The position numbers were made by a program, and so were the translations under genes. Positions 55,932-64,000 of a DNA stretch of 64,000 nt are shown in pieces; positions within the stretch are counted from its first letter, which is position 1; every line of letters starts with the position of its first letter. Source of the DNA: Bacillota bacterium (GTDB lineage Bacteria > Bacillota > Clostridia > Lachnospirales > Lachnospiraceae); contig JAEZKL010000059.1 of assembly GCA_023415475.1 (NCBI GenBank), positions 40,552 through 104,551 on the forward strand. The letters are read 5' to 3'. The notes below the pieces were generated by a model. That model worked only from the letters and a program-made list of their open reading frames with translations, made no database searches and was not told the DNA's origin.

Positions 55932-56091
55932 TTGGACTGGGATGTCCGCTCTTTTGATGATTTGTTGTCAGCAAATGATTTCTTGGAGAGAGTTATTTTT
56001 TATTTGTATAAGCTATTGATTAATTTTTATTCAAATTGAATTTGTTATCGAAGAGCTTGATCTAAATAGAAGAGCGGACATCCCAGTCCAA
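55932..56091. repeat. 160-bp element with perfect 22-bp inverted termini
   Basis: The left end (55932-55953) and right end (56070-56091) are perfect inverted copies of 22 bases starting TTGGACTGGGATGTCC. The 116-base centre is AT-rich, with no reading frame of note. It fills the gap between the DUF5702 and TadE genes in the Tad operon. The shape suggests a small non-autonomous mobile element or a very large hairpin. I saw no clear target-site duplication. The rest of 55881-56195 has only a short GCCT / AGGC hairpin near 56113. Confidence 0.8.
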
Positions 56092-56195
56092 AAGAAATAT
56101 GCCTAATAGAATCTGCCTCGTCAGGCGCTTTATATGTTCCGATTAATTGCTGCTACGACATGTGATTCCCCCCTATTACTAACAGCTATAACCTA

Positions 56196-58859
56196 CTAAT
56201 AGCTATAACCAGCCTTATATGAGAAACGATATCCAATTATTTTATGATTGATGTAATTTCGGAGGAAGGGGATTGCGATAAACTTCGTATCTATGGCATA
56301 CTCAGCCGACGCCTCAAAGCCGAACAGGCAGTCCCTCAGCTTAAGCTTATCCTCATAACGAAGATTGAGATTCTCTTGAATCAAATCCATGGAGCGGCAG
56401 GTTATATCCTTTTTGTTCTTAATTAACAGGAACATACGAAGATAATCCCGATACGAGAAGGATAACTGTTCGGAGGTAGAAAAGGCTTCCGCTTTCGTTC
56501 GAAGGAAGCTTCGGTTTAATAGAAACATCTCAGGGAATTGTAGTACCAACTTCTGCTTAAGAATTGGCACCTGCTTCCCTAAGAGAAGGGCGCAGGTATC
56601 AACAAGCGCCTCAGCAAAGGACCATACCATAAGCAGTACCGCCTGCGTTATATTTACCAGCATAGGTAAACCGGTAAAGCCTACGATAGCTACTGCTGCA
56701 AGCTTCGCTTCCTCACATCTTGCCTTATCCCTTAATAATGTGACAAAATCCAGTATCATACGCAAAAAGACAATTCTTGATATGACCGACGCCAGGTTCT
56801 CCCGATCGACGGTCTTCCCTACCAACAGGTATTCCAGCTCATAATCGAGTACCGACGGCTTCCTTCCGATGAGCTTATCATCTCCTACCGGATAACTCTC
56901 AAAATGCTCCTTCAGATATTCCTGGTATAGCAACTGCTCTGTTATCTGATTTATGCCATCCTCGATTCCGGTAAAGAGCTCTGTGGTATTCCGAAAGTCA
57001 TAGAGGAGACTACCCATTTCATTCTCCTCACCGCTTTTCATCGAATCTTCAAAGAAGGCTGTAATCATTGATGTAAAATCGATCGTTTCTCTTGTAATGG
57101 AAGCCTCAACCGAAGGCAGCTGCTTTTCAGTTAATTCCTTCTCTGAGATATTGTCCGGGTCAATGATCAGTCCTGTAATCCCGCTTTGAATTAGCTTACT
57201 AAGCTCCTTCACTGGATTTTTTTGCTTAGCAGTGTCAAGGACAAGGGTGCTGTAATCGATTGTCAGACAGTTTGTCTCATAGCCTTGCAGCTCTTTCCAT
57301 GCCTCTGCACAAGCACTCAAAGCCGAAGAATAATCCTCCGCCTTGATGTGATCCAGCGTCCTTTGTATTGCCTCCTGACCATCCATTAGCACTATCCGAT
57401 TGAACCCTAACGTATCATACATATGATAGAAGCTTTCATTTTTATCATAGGAGGAGGAGTATTGCTTCATATGTGTAAGCTTCTCCTTTAAACCCTTAAA
57501 GATTTCTTCTCCCAGGCTCTCCTCATCTTCATATAAGCTCTCTTCAAAATCATCAATCAGATAGGAGGCTGAGGTTGCATTGATGATTACCTGTTCCGCT
57601 TCATATTCCGCTTCTTCTACAATCGGTATCATCTCCTGAAGGATTTGCTTCATCCTGTTAAGCCTGTCATCTACCGAGGAGAGCAGCTGACTTTTCCGAT
57701 CTGACAGCTCCTGAGCCCGGGTATATAATTGACTTAACTGCTCCTGCAGACTCTTCATTTCATTATTCAGTGAAGCAAGCTGTTGCTTTGCTTCCTTTGA
57801 TTGGTCGGAGCCTTCCACGTTCTGCAGCCGGGCCCCTACCGCATTCATAGCCGTATGTACAGCATTTATCTCCTCTGTAAGCTGATACAACTCCTGAGTA
57901 ATGAAGCTAAGCTGCTCCAGCTCTGACTCAGCCTGTAAGAAGGTAACGGCAGGATTGACATAATGATCCTTAACCGCTTCAAATACTGCATTGTGATTGA
58001 GCCCTGCCGTTTCCATTGTGACCGGAGCAAAGCATAACATCTTCGCAAAGTACTCAGTCGTCAGAAGCTTCCCTTCCTCATCTAGCGTAATTCCGGTTTT
58101 TGATGTCTTAATTCCGTCCAGGAGCTCCATCAGTCTCAGTATATTTTTATCTGCCTTGGCCAGCTCCTGTTCTGCTGCCAGCTTTTTATCATAAACAGCA
58201 CTTACCTTCTTTGGGGCCTCCAGCAGGGATAGCTTTTCCAGTAGCAGCGTGAGTCCATCCCCCAGCTCACGATACTTCATATATTCAACCGCTTCCTTCC
58301 TCAGTAGCTCACCATGATAAGCTATGAGTCCGGTTTGCTCAGTAACAGCCTGCGAGGTGATCGTGATATCATAAAGATCAATACTCCGAGAATTGCCATC
58401 CTCCAGTCCGGAGTCCGGCTGTAGGGTATAAGACATATACTGAGCAAGCTTCTCCTCCATCCCTTCCGCTTTTTCACTGTCACTTCCCTCCCCAGCTGCA
58501 TAGCCGAAGATGTGATATTCCTTCCATAAGGGCTCATAATACTCTGCCCAGACCGAATCCATCGCGGTAGACAGCGCTCTCTCTGCATATACCCTGGCTG
58601 TATTGACCCTTGCACCTTCAATGACCGTAAAGACAAGAGAAAGGATTAATAGAAGAATGAGGGCAAGGTATACCGTAATCACACCGCTTCCTGAGGTCTT
58701 ACTAACTTTGCTTCTTACACGAATCCTTCTCATGCTGCTTTGCGGTTCTTCGATGCAGCTAGAGACACTGTATGAACAAGGGGTGAGCATCAATGTGCGA
58801 ACTTGGCAGTTCTTACTAAGCGAATTACCAATCGCTTTGCGAAAATGCTTTTTCTTCAT
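56196..58859 (-). CDS. DUF5702-type Tad-locus protein, repeat-encoded N-terminus
   Basis: This 887-residue protein resembles the DUF5702 family of Clostridia Tad loci. A membrane helix (about 60-82, VITVYLALILLLILSLVF) is followed by EGARVNTARVYAERAL, as in TadE/TadG-like proteins, and by a long extracytoplasmic region with coiled coils (about 330-410). A hydrophobic stretch lies near 690-745. The ATG at 58859 has a good GAGAGGGAG site. Residues 16-30 or so (KNCQVRTLMLTPCSY) are encoded by repeat copy B, so the first 42 residues look like an added leader. A second ATG (M43, 58733) begins MRRIRVRSKVSK but has no ribosome binding site. A low-complexity or non-native N-terminus is inferred. Confidence 0.82.
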   Translation of the reverse strand: MKKKHFRKAIGNSLSKNCQVRTLMLTPCSYSVSSCIEEPQSSMRRIRVRSKVSKTSGSGVITVYLALILLLILSLVFTVIEGARVNTARVYAERALSTAMDSVWAEYYEPLWKEYHIFGYAAGEGSDSEKAEGMEEKLAQYMSYTLQPDSGLEDGNSRSIDLYDITITSQAVTEQTGLIAYHGELLRKEAVEYMKYRELGDGLTLLLEKLSLLEAPKKVSAVYDKKLAAEQELAKADKNILRLMELLDGIKTSKTGITLDEEGKLLTTEYFAKMLCFAPVTMETAGLNHNAVFEAVKDHYVNPAVTFLQAESELEQLSFITQELYQLTEEINAVHTAMNAVGARLQNVEGSDQSKEAKQQLASLNNEMKSLQEQLSQLYTRAQELSDRKSQLLSSVDDRLNRMKQILQEMIPIVEEAEYEAEQVIINATSASYLIDDFEESLYEDEESLGEEIFKGLKEKLTHMKQYSSSYDKNESFYHMYDTLGFNRIVLMDGQEAIQRTLDHIKAEDYSSALSACAEAWKELQGYETNCLTIDYSTLVLDTAKQKNPVKELSKLIQSGITGLIIDPDNISEKELTEKQLPSVEASITRETIDFTSMITAFFEDSMKSGEENEMGSLLYDFRNTTELFTGIEDGINQITEQLLYQEYLKEHFESYPVGDDKLIGRKPSVLDYELEYLLVGKTVDRENLASVISRIVFLRMILDFVTLLRDKARCEEAKLAAVAIVGFTGLPMLVNITQAVLLMVWSFAEALVDTCALLLGKQVPILKQKLVLQFPEMFLLNRSFLRTKAEAFSTSEQLSFSYRDYLRMFLLIKNKKDITCRSMDLIQENLNLRYEDKLKLRDCLFGFEASAEYAIDTKFIAIPFLRNYINHKIIGYRFSYKAGYSY
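58775..58838. repeat. Three-hairpin palindromic repeat, copy B, inside coding sequence
   Basis: This copy begins AACAAGGGGT like copy A at 37805-37872 and matches it at 36 of 46 ungapped positions. The middle hairpin is GAACT / AGTTC around TGGC, and the third is AAGCGA / TCGCTT where copy A has AAGGATTTT / AAAATCCTT. It lies inside the first 30 codons of the DUF5702 gene in an open frame. Both copies have the same orientation relative to their minus-strand operons. Confidence 0.75.
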
Positions 58860-58978
58860 GCTATCACACTCCCTCTCTATAAATTTGCTCTAAATCATAT
58901 AATGCTTAATGCCTCAAGCTTACTCACAGCTGCGATTGCTCCAAGGCTTTAGGTCTTTCTATCCTTACATTCCTCCTG

Positions 58979-59185
58979 CTATTCAATTATAATCTTTTCA
59001 CCGATTCCACCCGCATCGGAATTAATAGAAGAGAACGCTGCCTGAATAATATCTCCGATTTCCTCACGGAAAATAAGTACTAATCCGATTATGATGACCA
59101 GTATTAAAATAACCTCAATCACTCCTACCGCATCTAATTCCTCATGTGTTAATTGACTAAAAAATTTCTTTATCCTAATAATCAT
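58979..59185 (-). CDS. Flp1-family type IVb pilin
   Basis: This 68-residue protein is the likely major Flp pilin. It has a basic start, then HEELDAVGVIEVILILVIIIGLVLIF, in which the processing region and the glutamate five residues after the glycine resemble Flp1-like pilins. The rest is a short helical tail. The prepilin peptidase of this operon should cleave it. The start follows GGGAAAC. It follows tadC and precedes DUF5702. Confidence 0.88.
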   Translation of the reverse strand: MIIRIKKFFSQLTHEELDAVGVIEVILILVIIIGLVLIFREEIGDIIQAAFSSINSDAGGIGEKIIIE

Positions 59186-59235
59186 TTTCTGTTTCCCGCC
59201 GTAGCTGTGGCAGTTCTCCTTTCTGAATATGATCT

Positions 59236-60735
59236 CTATATCTGAAATGCCATAAATGCCGGTATCATTATAATTAGAAATACGATAAGCAACAGGAACA
59301 TCATGGGGGCCAAGAGCTTTGTCCCAGCCTCTTCACCGAGTCTCTTTGCCATCTCCTTACGGTCCTCAAAGGCCTCCAAGGCCTCCTGTCTCAGTAGCTC
59401 GGTAAAGCCTCTGTTCCCTTTCTTACGACTTTGCGAAATTAAGGAGCTGAACTTTATGTATGGAATTAATCCAATCCTTCTGCCGTATTGCTCATAAGCA
59501 TTATTCTCTGAGACACCGAGCTTTAGCTCGTTAACAGTGATTAGCATCTCTTCATAGGCATAATGCAGCGTGGTACTTCCCTGGTGCCGCTTTGTCTGAT
59601 AATCCTCTGCCACCTTACACCAGGCTTGTCTAACAGCCATTCCGGCATTGACTAGCAGCGTAAACTTATTAATAATCTCCGGATAATCCATCAGTAGCTG
59701 CTCTCTGCGATGCTTCATCTGTTGTTTTAGCTCCAAGTCCTTGGCATACCACATAGCAATTGCAATTAGAATTCCAAAAAGCAATAAATTCAATCCACCG
59801 GATTCCTTCTCTTCCCTCCAGCTAAGGGTAAATTGATCAAGCTTCTCCGGTAATGTCAATTCCTTCTCTTTCCGGCTTCTATCCTGCTCTGAGAGAAGCT
59901 CTTGTGTAAGCCTCTTATCCAGTAGTTCTTCTTCACTGAATACCTTTGGCATTATCATAAAGGATAAGCAAAGAGAGGTCTTTTGCTCCTCATAGCTGAG
60001 TACGGCGGTCACGGTTGTCTTAACCGCTTTTTGCAGCTCCTCGTTTTTAACCGAACCGTCCACTGCGATCAGGTTGGCATCCTCCGGTTTCCATTCCACT
60101 GCGATCCCTGTATTCGGTATGGAATCACAGAAGGACAGATTCTCATAGATTGCATCGGCATTTTCATTCCCACCAAGGACATGGTTCGATAGATACTCCT
60201 TTCCTTCCTCAAAAAGCTGCCCTACCTCCTCCATAGTATAGCTGCGTTCATTCACCTCCAAGGTAATACTCCGTGTGAAGGTACTGTCTGTCTCTGATGA
60301 TGAGTTACCGGAGGCTTGTACAGTAACATCAAGCTTCGTCTCCTTGCTTCCTTCTCCTTGTTCCGGCCGTTCGATGTACCTCCCACCGCGAAGCTGTTTT
60401 TCATCCATTGAACTAATCTGACCTAAGATGGACAGCAGGCTAAAAAGTGAGATTACCACAATTATTAATGCAATCTTATCGTATATATAAAATCTTTGGA
60501 GAATTTCCGGTTTGGAGGTAATCTTTAATGCCTTAATTGAATCTGTAATCTCAGTCTTAGGCTGCAAATGCTTATGTACACCAGCGACCGATAGGATAAG
60601 TTCTGCCATAGGAAACAGGAAATACAGCTTATGCTCCTTCTTATCCGGCTTCTCCTGCCATACCCAGGGTCTTCTTATGGAGGCCAGATAAAGCCCTGCA
60701 AGAATCAGAAGTATTATGATATTAACGACAATCAA
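59236..60735 (-). CDS. tadC: TadC-like pilus platform protein, TTG start
   Basis: This 499-residue protein has a C-terminal type II secretion F domain (about 335-499, with LLMDYPEIINKFTLLVNAGMAVRQAW and the final helix FLLLIVFLIIMIPAF). The N-terminal 320 residues have helices near 5-20 and 95-110 and an extracytoplasmic loop of about 200 residues, an extension not seen in ordinary TadC. The start is a TTG at 60735 with AGGAGG 7 bases upstream. The gene begins 11 bases after tadB. It forms the inner-membrane platform together with TadB. Confidence 0.88.
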   Translation of the reverse strand: MIVVNIIILLILAGLYLASIRRPWVWQEKPDKKEHKLYFLFPMAELILSVAGVHKHLQPKTEITDSIKALKITSKPEILQRFYIYDKIALIIVVISLFSLLSILGQISSMDEKQLRGGRYIERPEQGEGSKETKLDVTVQASGNSSSETDSTFTRSITLEVNERSYTMEEVGQLFEEGKEYLSNHVLGGNENADAIYENLSFCDSIPNTGIAVEWKPEDANLIAVDGSVKNEELQKAVKTTVTAVLSYEEQKTSLCLSFMIMPKVFSEEELLDKRLTQELLSEQDRSRKEKELTLPEKLDQFTLSWREEKESGGLNLLLFGILIAIAMWYAKDLELKQQMKHRREQLLMDYPEIINKFTLLVNAGMAVRQAWCKVAEDYQTKRHQGSTTLHYAYEEMLITVNELKLGVSENNAYEQYGRRIGLIPYIKFSSLISQSRKKGNRGFTELLRQEALEAFEDRKEMAKRLGEEAGTKLLAPMMFLLLIVFLIIMIPAFMAFQI

Positions 60736-60746
60736 AACTCCACCTC

Positions 60747-61421
60747 CTAGACCTCAATAGCAATAATCCGCTCAATCACCAGATAGGCACCCATATAAAA
60801 TAGCAGCAGTAACGACATAACAATAATACCGAAGGAACTATGATATAATGGATTTAAGAATCCCGGTGAAGACATGGACAGATAGATCAGAATTAATACA
60901 GGTATTCCTTTCATGATATTCGCTTCCATTCGCTTTGCTGTGATAAGAGTGATGATTTCCCGTTTAACCTCGATCTTATCACTGATGACATTCCCTGTGA
61001 GCTTGATGACACTGATTAAATCTCCGCCGGTACGCTTGGCCGTACTAAAAACCTCCGAAAAGCTAAGGATATCCTCTACCTGACTCCTTGATGCAAAGTC
61101 CTCCAGAACCTTTTCCACGGTTACATTCATCCTAATCTGGTTAATCATATAGGAAAGCTCCTGCATTATCATGGCGTCTTCCGGATAGATATTTCGTAAA
61201 TCCTTACGGGCTTCCTCTATGGCGTTTTCAGCAGAATAACCGGCTTCCAATGCAGCCGATATCGCCAGAATTCCATCTCGGAACTCCAGGTTAAGCCTCC
61301 ATTTTCTATCCTTTATAAGGCTTCTCTTCTTCCCCTTCATATAAAGACAAATCAGAGGCGTCAGTAAGAGAATTCCGATCAGATGCTTATAAAAGAGATA
61401 ACCAATCAGAGTGATGATCAA
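60747..61421 (-). CDS. tadB: TadB-like pilus platform protein, start uncertain
   Basis: This protein has a T2SSF domain (about residues 45-185, with ISAALEAGYSAENAIEEA and FSEVFSTAKRTGGDL) and about four helices. The TTG at 61421 is the first usual start codon, giving 224 residues, but its ribosome binding site is weak. The frame stays open upstream and encodes IKTIEYNSYHFTGREKLKY before it. A strong AAAGGAGGAG lies at 61494-61503, just before an ATA at 61493 and another at 61484. The real start is therefore probably one of these non-standard codons. Partner of TadC in the pilus platform. Confidence 0.85.
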   Translation of the reverse strand: MIITLIGYLFYKHLIGILLLTPLICLYMKGKKRSLIKDRKWRLNLEFRDGILAISAALEAGYSAENAIEEARKDLRNIYPEDAMIMQELSYMINQIRMNVTVEKVLEDFASRSQVEDILSFSEVFSTAKRTGGDLISVIKLTGNVISDKIEVKREIITLITAKRMEANIMKGIPVLILIYLSMSSPGFLNPLYHSSFGIIVMSLLLLFYMGAYLVIERIIAIEV

Positions 61422-61546
61422 GAATCCCTGAAACAGATACTTTAGCTTCTCCCTTCCTGTAAAATGATAGCTGTTATACTCTATCGTCTTTATCTCCTCC
61501 TTTCGTGCCCCTAATATGGACCAAATTGGCTCTGATTAAGGAAGCT

Positions 61547-62764
61547 TTATGTAGCGGGGAATAATCCAGCTCTCTTTAGCTTGTCCAGCCTTCGCAGCTC
61601 ATTCTTCCTAACCAGACTGCCGATGACTCTCCCTTCTTCCTCCCCTGCCTCTTCATATTCATAGATTGGATTTAGAAGAATCTCACCATTCTCGCAATCC
61701 AGTACCTCACACACCCCAAGGAGCCTTCTGGAACGGTCTCTTAACCTGCCAAGATGAACAATAATGTCAATAGCGGATGCGATTTGCTTACGTACGGCGA
61801 GTAGCGGTATCTCTGCACCGAGTAATACCAGCGTCTCCAGGCGGCTGAGCATATCGGCAGGAGAATTGGCGTGTCCTGTGGAAAGAGATCCATCATGTCC
61901 TGTATTCAGTGCCTGGAGCATGTCGATGGCTGCAGCATCCCTAACTTCACCGACAATAATTCGGTCAGGACGCATTCGTAAAGAGGTTTTTATCAGATCA
62001 CGGATTGTAATCTCATTACTACCCTCGGAATTAGCGTTTCGTACCTCCAGCCGGACAAGATTTGGTACATTGCGGATCTGAAGCTCCGCAGAATCTTCTA
62101 TTGTAATAATTCTTTCGGTAGGGGGGATGTAATTGGACAGGACATTAAGAAATGTGGTTTTACCGGAACCGGTTCCTCCACTGATGAAGATATTGTATCC
62201 TGCGACGACTAACTGCCTTAGAAAAACAGCCACCTCCTCTGAGAGGGAGCCCAGTTCAAGCAGTCGTTCCATCGTAATGGGCTGGTTCGGAAACTTTCTT
62301 ATGGTGATGATCGGCCCCTCTATGGCGACCGGCGATAAGACAACATTGACGCGGGAGCCATCGGGCAACCGGGAGTCAACGATAGGGGATGCCTCATTAA
62401 TGATCCGGTTCGAATGAGATACCATCTGCTGTACGACATCCTCCAGCTTTTGCGAAGAGTCAAAGTGCAAGTCACAGGCTGATATCCTGCCGTTTTGCTC
62501 AATGAATATTTGCTTCGGTCCATTTACCATAATCTCTGTTACTGAGCTATCCTCGATCAATTCCTGCAAAACATCATACCTTCGGATGGAATTGAAGATA
62601 TCCTTTCGAAGCCTCAGCTTCTCTGTAATGCCGATATATTTCTCTTTACCAAATTCCATGAGTATTCGGTCAATGGTCTCATATAGCTCTTCGTCACCGA
62701 CCTCTCGGCATAGGTCAATCTCCTTAAGTACTCTTTGACGAAGTAACTCCTTATATTGCTTCAT
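61547..62764 (-). CDS. tadA: TadA/CpaF-type secretion ATPase
   Basis: This 405-residue ATPase powers Flp pilus assembly. It has an N-terminal helical part, Walker A in SGGTGSGKTT (about residue 200), the Asp box IITIEDSAEL, Walker B in RPDRIIVGEVRD, and the His box STGHANSP. The start follows CGGAGG. It is 12 bases after the TadZ-like gene and 125 bases before the annotated tadB start. Confidence 0.95.
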   Translation of the reverse strand: MKQYKELLRQRVLKEIDLCREVGDEELYETIDRILMEFGKEKYIGITEKLRLRKDIFNSIRRYDVLQELIEDSSVTEIMVNGPKQIFIEQNGRISACDLHFDSSQKLEDVVQQMVSHSNRIINEASPIVDSRLPDGSRVNVVLSPVAIEGPIITIRKFPNQPITMERLLELGSLSEEVAVFLRQLVVAGYNIFISGGTGSGKTTFLNVLSNYIPPTERIITIEDSAELQIRNVPNLVRLEVRNANSEGSNEITIRDLIKTSLRMRPDRIIVGEVRDAAAIDMLQALNTGHDGSLSTGHANSPADMLSRLETLVLLGAEIPLLAVRKQIASAIDIIVHLGRLRDRSRRLLGVCEVLDCENGEILLNPIYEYEEAGEEEGRVIGSLVRKNELRRLDKLKRAGLFPAT

Positions 62765-62776
62765 AGATAACCTCCG

Positions 62777-63769
62777 TCATTCGCCTTTCAGGCATTCCTG
62801 CGCCTGCTGCCATATCGAACTGCTACAAAGCTCCTGTAAACTATGATAGGCTACCTCCCCGCCCCATTCCAGGGCGCGGTATATACTTCTAAACTTTTGC
62901 TGCTGGAGGTCAATTCCTACGCAGTCCATCTGTCTCTCCCACTCCCGGTATACCTCATTTTCATAGGAGCTCTGTCCCTTAATTATGACTACCCGGTCAC
63001 TGAGCTTAAGTAACTCAATTCCGGCTTCGTAATAGAAGCTGAGATAGAATATTACACTATGATAGTCCGTATTAGTGCGAAGCATTGTAATCCATCGATG
63101 AATATCTTCTTTGTTCAGGGAGAGCAGGTCAAAGCCATGGGAGGCTCCTGCCAGAAAGGCCAGATTATTGCTGTAGTTCAACAATTCCTTCAGCTTTGAG
63201 AGAAGATTAGAATTTTCCTTCAGATAGTAGATGAATTCTGACAGGCCCTGATGTGCCTGATCGATAAAATCCAGTTGTTTCATAGAGAATAGCTCCAACG
63301 GTAATAAAAGAACCTTCCTCTGTCTGGCAAGCTGAAAGCCCATGGACCATGCAAAGCTTGCATCCTGCCCATTGGGAACCGGCGAAAACACGGTTATAAT
63401 ATTCATCCGATTTGGATTATCAATGGCCGTTTTCTCGTCCTGCTTTCGAAAATAATCCGTTAGTACCTGTTCCATAATCCGTTCCACAGATTGATATCGG
63501 AAGATACCGGTTCGTTCCGGGCAATCCTCCTGAGATTCCTCTGTAAGAAGATAACAGCTTTGCACCTTATCCGCAGGTAGCGTCTCAATCATCTCCATGG
63601 ATCCGGCCAGTAATATCTCAAGGCTATGGTCCTGAAGATAGGCCTCCAGCTTCTCCTTCTTTGTAAATGCAGTGATATTCCACTCAAACTCCTGCTTATT
63701 TTGAAAATACTCCATAAAACGGGCAGCATAGATTGAATCGGAATCACAGAGTGCTATGGTTTTTCTCAC
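62777..63769 (-). CDS. tadZ: TadZ/CpaE-like protein without Walker A, GTG start
   Basis: This 330-residue protein is at the place of TadZ at the head of the Tad operon. The N-terminal part (about 1-110) looks like a receiver-type domain. The second part resembles the MinD/ParA-like ATPase of TadZ but has VFSPVPNGQDASFAW where the GxxGGxGKT loop should be, so it probably does not bind ATP in the usual way. TadZ proteins help place the pilus machine in the cell. The GTG at 63769 has GGAGG 11 bases upstream; the TTG at 63787 lies inside that region and is not likely. Confidence 0.8.
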   Translation of the reverse strand: MRKTIALCDSDSIYAARFMEYFQNKQEFEWNITAFTKKEKLEAYLQDHSLEILLAGSMEMIETLPADKVQSCYLLTEESQEDCPERTGIFRYQSVERIMEQVLTDYFRKQDEKTAIDNPNRMNIITVFSPVPNGQDASFAWSMGFQLARQRKVLLLPLELFSMKQLDFIDQAHQGLSEFIYYLKENSNLLSKLKELLNYSNNLAFLAGASHGFDLLSLNKEDIHRWITMLRTNTDYHSVIFYLSFYYEAGIELLKLSDRVVIIKGQSSYENEVYREWERQMDCVGIDLQQQKFRSIYRALEWGGEVAYHSLQELCSSSIWQQAQECLKGE

Positions 63770-63811
63770 TTGATTAGAATCCTCCAAAAAGAATAATATT
63801 ATGATACGCTT

Positions 63812-63952
63812 TCACAATGGATTTAAATTACCTGAAGCAGGATAGAAGCTCTTATTAAGGAGCTGAAGTAATGCGTTAATTGTAATACTAACTTCCAGCG
63901 TTTCTGAATCCAGCATAAATGCAGGACTAAACGCCACTTTTTTGCTTAACAT
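63812..63952 (-). CDS. Possible 46-residue leader peptide upstream of the Tad operon
   Basis: A short frame with an ATG at 63952 encodes a peptide with a natural-looking composition (MLDSETLEVS, NALLQLLNKS). It has no ribosome binding site and lies in the region that should hold the promoter and leader of the Tad operon. A possible -35/-10 pair (TTGAAA and TATTAT) is cut by the window end. It may be a leader peptide, a remnant, or chance. Confidence 0.25.
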   Translation of the reverse strand: MLSKKVAFSPAFMLDSETLEVSITINALLQLLNKSFYPASGNLNPL

Positions 63953-64000
63953 TTTATCATTAATCATCTATAATAAGGCAAAAGCCATTATAAATTTCAA

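Overview
The window reads as chromosomal DNA of a low-to-moderate GC, spore-forming Clostridia member, most likely Lachnospiraceae. The clues are the gene families (spoIID, a SleL-like LysM/GH18 protein, a Tad pilus locus with DUF5702 and FHA/DUF6382-type proteins, PocR-AraC regulators), strong AGGAGG ribosome binding sites, and some TTG and GTG starts. No rRNA, tRNA, CRISPR array, complete insertion sequence or phage gene was recognised. The assignment rests on protein recognition by eye, not on a database search.

Layout. 0.1-4.7 kb: a long solute-binding lipoprotein divergent from an OmpR-type two-component system. 4.7-8.5 kb: an ABC-2 exporter (ATPase and two permeases) behind a beta-lactamase-fold serine hydrolase. 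8.8-13.6 kb: an MBL-fold lipoprotein, DNA topoisomerase III and peptidase T. 13.8-17.2 kb: a beta-glucan module with an AraC regulator divergent from a cytoplasmic GH5 and a GH16 lipoprotein. 17.4-22.6 kb: an UlaG-like hydrolase, an ABC-F ATPase, and a LacI regulator with a palindromic operator in front of an FAD oxidoreductase. 22.8-28.7 kb: a DUF4091 protein, then a nucleotidyltransferase / sugar-kinase / GalE operon divergent from a PocR-AraC regulator. 28.8-31.7 kb: a MacB-like ABC transporter. 31.9-35.3 kb: envelope and spore genes (LysM-GH18, polysaccharide deacetylase, SpoIID). 35.3-40.0 kb: a MoxR / DUF58 / transglutaminase operon.

40.3-49.5 kb is mostly housekeeping: an MTA/SAH nucleosidase, a PNPOx-like protein, MarR, a TSCPD protein with MurG, HIT, a sensorless histidine kinase, a flavodoxin-SCP2 fusion, a rhomboid protease and glycerol kinase. 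49.8-51.95 kb holds a Gdt1/TMEM165-type transporter fused to an MBL domain, behind a textbook promoter and a yybP-ykoY manganese riboswitch with its terminator. 52.1-63.8 kb is a complete Tad/Flp pilus operon on the minus strand: TadZ-like, TadA, TadB, TadC, Flp, DUF5702, a Cys-rich TadE, a prepilin peptidase, a second TadE and an FHA protein.

The least explained signals are structured repeats. One family of about 80 bp with two hairpins sits in the leaders of the response regulator and pepT genes, with a compensatory base change. A second family of about 65 bp with three short hairpins lies between the DUF58 and transglutaminase genes, and also inside the coding start of the DUF5702 gene, where it seems to supply part of the protein's N-terminus. 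A 160-bp element with perfect 22-bp terminal inverted repeats lies inside the Tad operon. Other points worth a look are a GH18 protein whose catalytic Glu is Gln, twin terminator-like repeats, and a TadB gene whose true start seems to lack an ATG, GTG or TTG codon.
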